From positions 1 through 12,147 of the forward strand of contig WRJU01000215.1 of the NCBI GenBank assembly GCA_009778425.1: a stretch of DNA of 12,147 nucleotides, given 5' to 3'. Below the pieces are notes generated by a model that worked only from the letters and a program-made list of their open reading frames with translations, was not told the DNA's origin and made no database searches. Numbering within the stretch: position 1 is the first letter of the stretch; the number at the start of each line of letters is the position of its first letter. Position numbers and translations under genes: made by a program. The stretch is from Pseudomonadota bacterium. Lineage in GTDB: Bacteria; Pseudomonadota; Gammaproteobacteria; Burkholderiales; Rhodocyclaceae. This document shows, piece after piece, positions 7,255 to 12,147 of the stretch.

Positions 7255-9219
7255 ATGAAAGCCTTTAACGAGCCAGACGAACATGTGGGGCGTTTCTACA
7301 TCCGTTTGCTTGCGGCTGCCCTGTTCGTGCTCCTCGGATGGCTTTTGCTGGCCTATACGCTTTATTCCTTGCAAATAAGAAATTACGATCGTTACCAGAC
7401 CCTCGCGGAAGGCAACCGTATTTCCATCCTGCCTATCGTGCCCAAGCGCGGAAACATCGTCGACCGCAACGGTGTGACGCTGGCGCGCAATTTCGTTGCC
7501 TATACGCTGGAAATTACGCCTTCATTCGTTGTCAACGTGGACAAAACGATAGATGGGCTTTCCGAGTTCATCTCCATCGAACAAAAGGATAGGCAGCGTT
7601 TCAAAAAGTTTTTCCGGGACAATCGCCGCCTGGATAGCGCGCCGATCCGCACCCGCTTGAGCGACGAGGAAGTCGCGCGCTTCATGGGGCAGCGTTACCG
7701 TTTCCCCGGCGTCGATGTGCAGGCGCGGCTGTTCCGCGATTATCCGAACGGTACTCTGGGCTCGCACCTGATCGGTTACATCAGCCGCATCAGCGACCAT
7801 GATGTCGAGGAAATCGAGGAGCGCGGGGATGCCGACAACTACCTCGGCAGCATGTACATCGGCAAGAGCGGCGTAGAGGCGACCCACGAGGCCGACCTTC
7901 ACGGAACGACCGGGCGCGAGCACGTTGAGAACACTGCTGGTGGCAAGGTGGTGCGCAGCCTGAAAAAGGAAGAGGCTACGCCGGGGAACGACATTGAACT
8001 GTCTATCGACATCGAGTTGCAGAAAGTTGCCGAAGCCGCTTTTGGCGAGCGGCGCGGCGGGCTGGTCGCCCTCGACCCTTCGACCGGCGAAGTACTCGCG
8101 CTGGTGTCGATGCCGACCTACGACCCCAACCTCTTCGTTGATGGCATTTCCAGCCAGGACTGGAATATGCTGAACGAAGTCGGCGTCCCGAGGGACAGGC
8201 TCAATAAACCTCTGCTCAACCGCGCCGTTGCCAGCGCCTATCCGCCGGGTTCAACCTTCAAGCCCTTCATGGCCCTGACGGGTCTGAACGCCGGCAAACG
8301 CACGCTCACCTATAAGATGAGCGATCCGGGCGGTTTCTCCTATGGCGGCCATTACTTCAAGGACGACAAGAAAGGCGGCCACGGCGTGGTCGATATATAC
8401 AAATCCATCGTCGTCTCGTGCAATACTTTTTACTATGTGCTGGCCAACGACCTGGGCATTGATACGATCGCCAATTTCGTCGGCCAATTCGGATTGGGGT
8501 CGCTCACCGGTATCGATATTCCCGACGAAAAGGAAGGGGTGCTGCCCTCGACGGCATGGAAACGCAAACGTTTCGCCAAGTATGGGCGGGAACATCAGAA
8601 ATGGTACGGAGGCGAGACGATTTCAGTGGGCATCGGCCAGGGCTACAACGCCTATACCCCCGTCCAGATGGCTTCGGCCATCGCGACGATTGCCAACAAT
8701 GGCAAGCGGATGCGCCCCCGCGTGGCACGGGCGAGCATCGACAGCCATGGGAAACGGGAAGAGTACCCCCCTGAATTGGTCAAGGAAATCGTCGTCGCCC
8801 CGGAATACCTGGCTGCGGTGCAGCGGGCGCTGGGGGACGTCACCCGTTTCGGAACCGCGACGCGGGCCTTTAGCGGCGCGCCCTACCATGCCGCCGGCAA
8901 GACGGGGACTGCCCAGGTGTATTCGCTCAAGGGCGGGACATACGACAAGAGCGACGAGCGCAAACGCGACCATTCATGGTTCATCGCCTACGCGCCGGTC
9001 GAAGAGCCGAAAATCGCGTTGGCGGTCATGGTGGAGAACGGCGGTTTCGGCGCGGTTTCCGCAGCACCAATCGCGCGCCAGGTGATCGACGCCTTCCTCC
9101 TTGAGAAGCGCGCCGACAAACCTGCGCCGGAAGATGCCGGAGCCGAATCCGAAGACGAAGGGGGCGACGATCATCCGGGCAATGGCGCGCGCGTCAGGCA
9201 AGGGGGGAATGCCGAGTGA
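7255..9219 (+). CDS. mrdA: Penicillin-binding protein 2, peptidoglycan D,D-transpeptidase
   Basis: PBP2 is the monofunctional class B transpeptidase that cross-links new peptidoglycan during cell elongation, acting with RodA and activated by MreC. The protein has 654 residues. It starts with a short cytoplasmic tail and one membrane anchor at about residues 16-41. The pedestal domain contains PKRGNIVDRNGVTLARN and GVEATHEADLHGTTG. The transpeptidase motifs are complete: SxxK with nucleophile Ser333 in PPGSTFKPF, SxN at Ser388-Cys389-Asn390, and KTG at 549-551. The C-terminus carries an acidic tail (EDAGAESEDEGGDD), which is likely disordered in the periplasm and accounts for part of the length beyond the ~633 residues of E. 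coli PBP2. The start ATG 7255 has GGAG five bases upstream. The stop overlaps the rodA GTG by four bases (GTGA). Confidence 0.97.
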   Translation: MKAFNEPDEHVGRFYIRLLAAALFVLLGWLLLAYTLYSLQIRNYDRYQTLAEGNRISILPIVPKRGNIVDRNGVTLARNFVAYTLEITPSFVVNVDKTIDGLSEFISIEQKDRQRFKKFFRDNRRLDSAPIRTRLSDEEVARFMGQRYRFPGVDVQARLFRDYPNGTLGSHLIGYISRISDHDVEEIEERGDADNYLGSMYIGKSGVEATHEADLHGTTGREHVENTAGGKVVRSLKKEEATPGNDIELSIDIELQKVAEAAFGERRGGLVALDPSTGEVLALVSMPTYDPNLFVDGISSQDWNMLNEVGVPRDRLNKPLLNRAVASAYPPGSTFKPFMALTGLNAGKRTLTYKMSDPGGFSYGGHYFKDDKKGGHGVVDIYKSIVVSCNTFYYVLANDLGIDTIANFVGQFGLGSLTGIDIPDEKEGVLPSTAWKRKRFAKYGREHQKWYGGETISVGIGQGYNAYTPVQMASAIATIANNGKRMRPRVARASIDSHGKREEYPPELVKEIVVAPEYLAAVQRALGDVTRFGTATRAFSGAPYHAAGKTGTAQVYSLKGGTYDKSDERKRDHSWFIAYAPVEEPKIALAVMVENGGFGAVSAAPIARQVIDAFLLEKRADKPAPEDAGAESEDEGGDDHPGNGARVRQGGNAE

Positions 9220-10355
9220 GCTACCGCCGCCGTTTTCATGTCCAGCAACTGTTCTCGGCAGTACTTCGCCCGCTCGATCTGCCGTTGCTGCTGATTCTTT
9301 TCGCCTTGCTGCTTTATAGCATCATCATCATTGAAAGCGCCGCGCCGAAACTGCTCATGAATCATCTCGGGAGCATTTCTCTGGCGCTGCTCGGAATGTG
9401 GATCATCGCCGTCATCCCGACCCGCCGTCTGCTGTCCCTGGCTCCGATGTTCTATATCATCGGGATCGCCTTGCTGGTTGCGGTCAACCTGTTCGGAACC
9501 TCCTCCAAGGGCGCGCAACGTTGGTTGGATATTGGCACGGTTGTTCGCATCCAACCTTCCGAAATCATGAAAATCGCCATGCCCTTGGCCCTGGCATGGT
9601 TTTTCCAGAAACGCGAACGCTCCATTTCCTGGGGAGAATTCCTGGTCTCGGCAGTATTGTTGTTCGGGCCGGTATACCTGATTGCCAAACAGCCTGACCT
9701 GGGTACTGCCATCTTGGTGTTCTCTTCCGGGTTCTTCGTGATTTTCTTCGCCGGTCTGCCGTGGAAGCTGATTATTCCAGTCGTCCTGGTCGGCATGGCC
9801 GTCATCATCACGATAGGCGTTGCCGGCGACGAGTTATGCCAGCAAGAAAAGTGGCCTGGTTTGAAGTCTTATCAGAAAGACCGTATCTGCACGCTGCTCG
9901 ATCCGGATCGCGACCCACTCGGCAAAGGTTTTCACACCATCCAGTCGACCATTGCCATTGGCTCCGGCGGCTTCATCGGCAAAGGCTGGAAGCAGGGCAC
10001 GCAGACGCACCTGGCCTTCCTGCCGGAACGGCATACCGACTTCGTGTTTGCCGTACTCGCCGAGGAATTCGGCCTCATCGGGGGGCTGGTTCTGTTGGGG
10101 CTGTACATCGCGTTGCTGGCGCGCGGCTTCATCATCACCGCCAATACGACGTCTCTGGGCGCAAAGTTGCTGGCCGGTTCAACGACGATGGTCTTTTTTA
10201 CTTACCTGTTCGTAAACATCGGCATGGTCAGCGGCATCCTGCCGGTCGTAGGTGTGCCTCTGCCGTTCATCAGTTATGGTGGGACGGCCATCGTAACGCT
10301 CTGCCTGGGTATCGGCATCCTGATGGGAGTCTGCCGTAACAAGCAGGAACGTTAG
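9216..10355 (+). CDS. mrdB: Peptidoglycan glycosyltransferase RodA (SEDS family)
   Basis: RodA (mrdB) polymerises glycan strands from lipid II in the inner membrane during elongation, in a complex with PBP2. The 379-residue product has about ten membrane segments. SEDS signatures are present: RWLDIGTVVRIQPSEIMKI, KQPDLGTAILV, PERHTDFVFAVLAEEFGLIG, and near the end VPLPFISYGGTA. Asp275 in RHTDF corresponds to the catalytic aspartate of characterised RodA proteins. The start is a GTG at 9216 that overlaps the mrdA stop (GTGA). It is supported by a GGGGGG ribosome-binding site eight bases upstream and implies translational coupling, keeping the PBP2:RodA ratio close. The extracellular loop between about 205 and 245 contains two cysteines (DELCQQEK and DRICTLLD), commonly seen in proteobacterial RodA. 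Confidence 0.97.
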   Translation: MSYRRRFHVQQLFSAVLRPLDLPLLLILFALLLYSIIIIESAAPKLLMNHLGSISLALLGMWIIAVIPTRRLLSLAPMFYIIGIALLVAVNLFGTSSKGAQRWLDIGTVVRIQPSEIMKIAMPLALAWFFQKRERSISWGEFLVSAVLLFGPVYLIAKQPDLGTAILVFSSGFFVIFFAGLPWKLIIPVVLVGMAVIITIGVAGDELCQQEKWPGLKSYQKDRICTLLDPDRDPLGKGFHTIQSTIAIGSGGFIGKGWKQGTQTHLAFLPERHTDFVFAVLAEEFGLIGGLVLLGLYIALLARGFIITANTTSLGAKLLAGSTTMVFFTYLFVNIGMVSGILPVVGVPLPFISYGGTAIVTLCLGIGILMGVCRNKQER

Positions 10356-10367
10356 GGAGGCATGGCG

Positions 10368-10931
10368 ATGCGTGCCGGGAGCCGGATGCTTTGCGCTATT
10401 GGAGTGATCGTCGCGGTTTCAGTACTGGCGGTGGCTTGCGGCACAATGGGGCAAAAGCGCGGCGGAGGCTATTACAAGGACGACGGTCCCGGCAGCGCTT
10501 CATCCAAGGATTTATCGAAAATTCCTGACGCCACGCCGCGCGCGGAACCCCTCCGCCCCCATAACAACCAGCCCTACCGCGCGCTTGGCAAGACATACAC
10601 CCCTAATACCCGCGTGGAGCCTTTTCGCCAACGTGGCGTGGCAAGCTGGTATGGCCGCCGTTTTCACGGACAGCCCACAGCCAGCGGCGAAAAATACAAC
10701 ATGTATGCGATGACCGCCGCGCATCCCACGTTGCCGATTCCAAGCTACGCGCGGGTGACTTCGCTTGAAAATGGCCGTTCGGTCGTGGTGCGGATCAATG
10801 ACCGCGGCCCCTTCCTGCATGGGCGGGTCATGGACCTCTCCTATGTTGCGGCTTGGAAGCTCGGCTACATCAACAAGGGCAGCGCGAAGGTCGAAATCGA
10901 ACAGATACTGCCCGACGGCGGGACGGATTGA
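10368..10931 (+). CDS. rlpA: RlpA-family lipoprotein lytic transglycosylase, without SPOR domain
   Basis: RlpA proteins are outer-membrane lipoproteins; the P. aeruginosa enzyme cleaves glycan strands lacking stem peptides. This 187-residue product has an N-terminal hydrophobic signal and a lipobox-like LAVAC with acylated Cys24. A low-complexity linker follows, then a double-psi beta-barrel from about residue 88 (RGVASWYGRRFHG). Glu108, His119 and Asp145 sit in ASGEKY, TAAHPTLP and NDRGPF with the same spacing as the P. aeruginosa active-site residues E120, H131 and D157. There is no C-terminal SPOR domain, so septal targeting by that domain is not expected. I chose ATG 10368 because GGGAGG at 10355-10360 is seven bases upstream. 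An ATG at 10362 is only one base from it and would add two residues. It is the last gene of the mre-mrd operon. Its final ~100 bp recurs downstream at 11739-11846. Confidence 0.93.
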   Translation: MRAGSRMLCAIGVIVAVSVLAVACGTMGQKRGGGYYKDDGPGSASSKDLSKIPDATPRAEPLRPHNNQPYRALGKTYTPNTRVEPFRQRGVASWYGRRFHGQPTASGEKYNMYAMTAAHPTLPIPSYARVTSLENGRSVVVRINDRGPFLHGRVMDLSYVAAWKLGYINKGSAKVEIEQILPDGGTD

Positions 10932-10952
10932 AGAACGGATGGGTGTCCAGCC
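10845..10952 (+). repeat. Direct repeat, upstream copy (rlpA 3' end)
   Basis: This stretch, covering the last 28 codons of rlpA, its stop and 21 bases beyond, recurs at 11739-11846 with no gaps and 12 mismatches in 108 bases (about 89% identity, counted by eye). The spacing is exactly 894 bp. The repeat crosses the stop codon, and the twelve bases after it are identical in both copies. It marks the left border of the segment carrying brnTA. Confidence 0.9.
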
Positions 10953-10978
10953 TTTCATTGTCCGGCGATCCTAACCCC

Positions 10979-10993
10979 TGACGCGAAGCGTCA
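10979..10993 (+). terminator. Hairpin downstream of rlpA, possible terminator
   Basis: A perfect six-base stem with a three-base loop, TGACGC-GAA-GCGTCA, lies 47 bases after the rlpA stop. It could end the mre-mrd-rlpA transcript before brnT, but no T-run follows, so an intrinsic terminator is not proven. It lies between the left repeat copy and brnT, so it may have arrived with the cassette. Confidence 0.3.
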
Positions 10994-11049
10994 CCTGGGC
11001 TGCGGCGGGTGTCAAAGGGTAAAGAAGTCACACGCCTGTTGAGCGGCAC

Positions 11050-11078
11050 TTGCAGACAATGGTTTTTGGTTCTACAAT
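11050..11078 (+). promoter_or_regulatory. Candidate sigma-70 promoter for brnTA
   Basis: TTGCAG (11050-11055) and TACAAT (11073-11078) match the -35 and -10 consensus at four and five of six positions and are separated by an ideal 17 bp. The predicted transcription start, about 7 bases after the -10, falls at or next to the brnT ATG at 11086. The transcript would then be leaderless or nearly so. BrnTA operons of this family are known to be autorepressed by BrnA, so an operator is expected here. The palindrome ATGATCAT over the start codon (11086-11093) is one short candidate. Confidence 0.5.
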
Positions 11079-11085
11079 AACCTCC

Positions 11086-11367
11086 ATGATCATCGAGTTC
11101 GACTCAGACAAAAGCCGGAGGAACATTGAAGTGCGCGGCCTTTCTTTTGAGCGCGCCGCCGATTTCGATTTCGAGACCGCGCACGTCTGGGAAGACCTGC
11201 GGAAAGATTACCCGGAGCGTCGTTTCGTGGCCGTAGGGTTCCTGGAAAGCCGCCTGCATGTGCTGGCATTCAGCCCGAAGGCGGGCGGCATCCGGGTGAT
11301 CAGTTTCCGCAAGGCAAACCACAGAGAGGTGAGGACCTATGAAAAAGCCATTGCCGCCAATGATTGA
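11086..11367 (+). CDS. brnT: BrnT-family ribonuclease toxin
   Basis: BrnT is the toxin of the BrnTA type II toxin-antitoxin family. It has a RelE-like fold and acts as a ribonuclease that blocks translation. The 93-residue product fits the usual length. Family wording is clear: an N-terminal FDSDKSRRNIEVRGLSFERA (where many homologues read WDxxKxxxNxxKHGxxF), then DYPERRFVAVGFLESRLHVLAF, and the C-terminal RVISFRKANHREVRTYE, close to the usual R(I/V)ISxRxAxxxExxxYE. I chose ATG 11086 because it gives the canonical N-terminus. An in-frame TTG at 11050 would add 12 residues that overlap the promoter. No Shine-Dalgarno is apparent before the ATG, which fits the predicted leaderless mRNA. The stop lies inside brnA (29-bp overlap), giving the toxin-first order known for brnTA. 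Confidence 0.9.
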   Translation: MIIEFDSDKSRRNIEVRGLSFERAADFDFETAHVWEDLRKDYPERRFVAVGFLESRLHVLAFSPKAGGIRVISFRKANHREVRTYEKAIAAND

Positions 11368-11632
11368 TGAGGAAGGCGAAGTCAGGGAACTGACACTGGA
11401 AGACATGGCGCATTTCCGCCCCGCGCGGGAAGCGCTCCCGGCAGCCCTGTACGAAGGCTTGGCCGCCATGAAGAATCGGGGCGGGCGCCCTAAGTCCGCT
11501 GCTCCCAAAATCCAGACCGCCATCCGGTTCGAGCCGGAGGTGCTCGCGGCGCTACGGGCGACTGGGCGGGGCTGGCAGACACGCGTGAACGACGTGATGA
11601 AGGAGTGGGTGGCGCAGCACGCAACAGGCTGA
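11339..11632 (+). CDS. brnA: BrnA-family antitoxin (ribbon-helix-helix)
   Basis: BrnA binds and neutralises BrnT, and the complex represses its own promoter. The 97-residue product has a variable toxin-binding N-terminal half (TLEDMAHFRPAREALPAAL). The family block follows: GRPKSAAPKIQTAIRFEPEV at 49-68, whose IQTAIRF is the DNA-contacting beta-strand, then LAALRATGRGWQTRVNDVM helices and a closing KEWVAQH. The ATG at 11339 has a GAGAGGTGAGG ribosome-binding site just upstream, inside the brnT coding region. The two genes overlap by 29 bp and should be translationally coupled. With flanking copies of the rlpA 3' end, the pair looks like an inserted cassette. No defect is visible, so the module is probably functional. 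Confidence 0.92.
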   Translation: MKKPLPPMIDEEGEVRELTLEDMAHFRPAREALPAALYEGLAAMKNRGGRPKSAAPKIQTAIRFEPEVLAALRATGRGWQTRVNDVMKEWVAQHATG

Positions 11633-11654
11633 TCCGTACGGGCATTGTAGGAAG

Positions 11655-11738
11655 TCACGGCGCGACCATCCCGGCCTCTCGCAGCCTTAGCTCGATAGCG
11701 TCGAACACCGCATCCTCCAGCCCCGGCTCCCCTGCCAT
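11655..11738 (-). pseudogene. Possible C-terminal remnant of an unidentified gene
   Basis: On the minus strand, 27 codons read MAGEPGLEDAVFDAIELRLREAGM plus three more residues before a TGA. The composition and helix-like pattern (EDAVFDAIELRLREAG) look like genuine protein, more so than the other frames here. The frame can be followed upstream only into the rlpA-derived repeat, where it is antisense to that fragment. This suggests a gene end cut by the recombination that formed the right border of the cassette. I do not recognise the parent protein, and it may be chance. Confidence 0.25.
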
Positions 11739-11825
11739 GCTGCGGCCGGGAAGCTCGGCTACCTCAAAAAGGGCAGCGCGAAGGTTGAAGTCGAACAGAT
11801 ATTGCCCGGCGGCGGGACGGATTGA
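11739..11825 (+). pseudogene. Truncated second copy of the rlpA 3' end
   Basis: Read in the rlpA frame, this fragment gives AAAGKLGYLKKGSAKVEVEQ followed by ILPGGGTD and a TGA. The intact gene has VAAWKLGYINKGSAKVEIEQ and ILPDGGTD. The frame and stop are kept, but there is no start codon, signal sequence or double-psi barrel, so it cannot be functional. In the part from 11750 to the stop there are six base changes, two silent and four giving mild substitutions (I/L, N/K, I/V, D/G). That pattern resembles divergence under selection in a real rlpA rather than decay after a local duplication. One of the two 3' ends may therefore have come from another strain. Confidence 0.85.
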
Positions 11826-11846
11826 AGAACGGATGGGCATGCAGCC
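11739..11846 (+). repeat. Direct repeat, downstream copy (rlpA 3' end)
   Basis: This is the partner of the repeat at 10845-10952: 894 bp apart, ungapped, with 12 mismatches in 108 bases. Similarity fades a few bases to the left and stops after GCAGCC at 11846. It marks the right border of the brnTA-carrying segment. The repeat is far longer than a transposase target duplication and is not identical between copies, so simple transposition does not explain it. Confidence 0.9.
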
Positions 11847-11904
11847 CGAAGGCGGGCCGCATTGACTAAATCAACGTGCCCCTAATACCGTGTTGTTGAA
11901 AGTG

Positions 11905-11934
11905 TTGACTTGCTTGTCATTAAACAAGTAACAT
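11905..11934 (+). promoter_or_regulatory. Promoter-like motif with internal inverted repeat
   Basis: TTGACT (11905-11910) and TAACAT (11929-11934) resemble -35 and -10 boxes with 18 bp between them. The spacer contains CTTGT (11913-11917) pairing with ACAAG (11924-11928), overlapped by a second pair, ACTTG (11908-11912) with CAAGT (11925-11929). An inverted repeat in this position is typical of a repressor operator. The first ATG downstream is at 11944. Confidence 0.35.
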
Positions 11935-12122
11935 TTAAGAAAAATGTCACACACAGGTATCAAAAAGGAATTTACATCCTCCGGCGTCTCTGGTAGGGCA
12001 ATCGACATATCACGAACGGTTAACGTAAAAACACGAATAAAATGAACGCGAGGACGGGGACTGTTTCCGCTCGGCAAGCGATCGCACAGACGGTAGTCTG
12101 GCGACGTGGTACGGTTCTTGCT

Positions 12123-12147
12123 ACACACACACACACACACACACACA
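12123..12147 (+). repeat. AC dinucleotide microsatellite at window edge
   Basis: Twelve and a half uninterrupted AC units reach the right edge, so the true length is unknown. Long dinucleotide runs are rare in bacterial core DNA. Here it could be a contig-end artefact or a slippage-prone tract. Confidence 0.9.

Larger units (their letters stand above)
11847..12147. other. AT-richer tail without a confident gene
   Basis: Beyond the rlpA fragment the composition shifts towards A and T, most clearly at about 11865-12045, unlike the GC-rich core genes. No protein family is recognisable in any frame. Two tiny plus-strand ORFs exist. One starts at ATG 11944 and has 33 codons (MSHTGIKKEFTSSGVSGRAI and so on), ending TGA 12045. 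The other begins at ATG 12042, overlaps its stop as ATGA, and stays open to the edge, where it runs into Thr-His repeats. The first has only a weak AAGAAA before it. An open minus-strand frame of 91 codons also spans the region but has a Cys-Val start from the AC run and looks spurious. Coding is unproven for all three. Confidence 0.4.

Noticed and set aside
11050..11085. Upstream TTG start for brnT
   Set aside because: The extra 12 residues overlap the predicted promoter and are not part of the BrnT family N-terminus.
11104..11658. Minus-strand open frame of 184 codons opposite brnTA
   Set aside because: Both BrnT and BrnA are recognisable on the plus strand, and the reverse frame has no motif.
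11026..11658. GAAGTCAC repeated on both sides of brnTA
   Set aside because: Eight shared bases at this distance can occur by chance and similarity does not extend; the rlpA-derived repeats are far stronger borders.
11605..11865. Plus-strand frame of 86 codons overlapping the brnA end and rlpA fragment
   Set aside because: It reads the rlpA fragment out of frame and is Ser/Arg-rich, typical of a shifted GC-rich frame; the true relation to rlpA is in another frame.
11871..12146. Minus-strand open frame at the right edge
   Set aside because: Its beginning is a Cys-Val repeat from the AC microsatellite and the rest resembles nothing I know; it has no ribosome-binding site.
1..12147. CRISPR array, tRNA, rRNA, integrase or transposase
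   Set aside because: I looked for regularly spaced repeats, recombinase or transposase motifs and RNA gene signatures and found none; there is also little gene-free DNA to hold RNA genes.

Overview
This window looks like a chromosomal segment from a moderately GC-rich Betaproteobacterium. The closest feel is Rhodocyclales/Nitrosomonadales, judged from protein wording and gene order; no search was run. Most of it is core housekeeping DNA. About 1.2 kb at the right end is accessory.

Left part (1-4503, all minus strand): the N-terminal part of an unrecognised protein runs off the left edge. It is preceded by a HIT-family hydrolase and then by the gatC-gatA-gatB operon for the tRNA-dependent amidotransferase that makes Gln-tRNA(Gln) and/or Asn-tRNA(Asn). 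The catalytic Lys-Ser-Ser residues of GatA are present.

Middle part (4625-10931, all plus strand): an elongasome operon transcribed divergently from gatC, in the order mreB, mreC, mreD, mrdA (PBP2), mrdB/rodA, rlpA. It encodes the actin-like scaffold, its two membrane partners, the transpeptidase, the SEDS glycosyltransferase and a lipoprotein lytic transglycosylase. Together these build and remodel lateral-wall peptidoglycan in rod-shaped cells. Genes are tightly spaced or overlapping, and all catalytic motifs that I checked are intact.

Right part (10932-12147): a BrnT/BrnA type II toxin-antitoxin pair lies between two copies of the last ~100 bp of rlpA, spaced exactly 894 bp apart. The second copy is a diverged gene fragment of about 89% nucleotide identity that keeps the rlpA reading frame and stop codon. 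This suggests the toxin-antitoxin cassette arrived by recombination at the rlpA 3' end, and it breaks the rlpA-dacA-lipB order familiar from E. coli. Beyond it the DNA becomes AT-richer, with a promoter-like motif containing an inverted repeat, two tiny overlapping ORFs and a run of AC dinucleotides that reaches the window edge. I see no rRNA, tRNA, CRISPR array, integrase or transposase.
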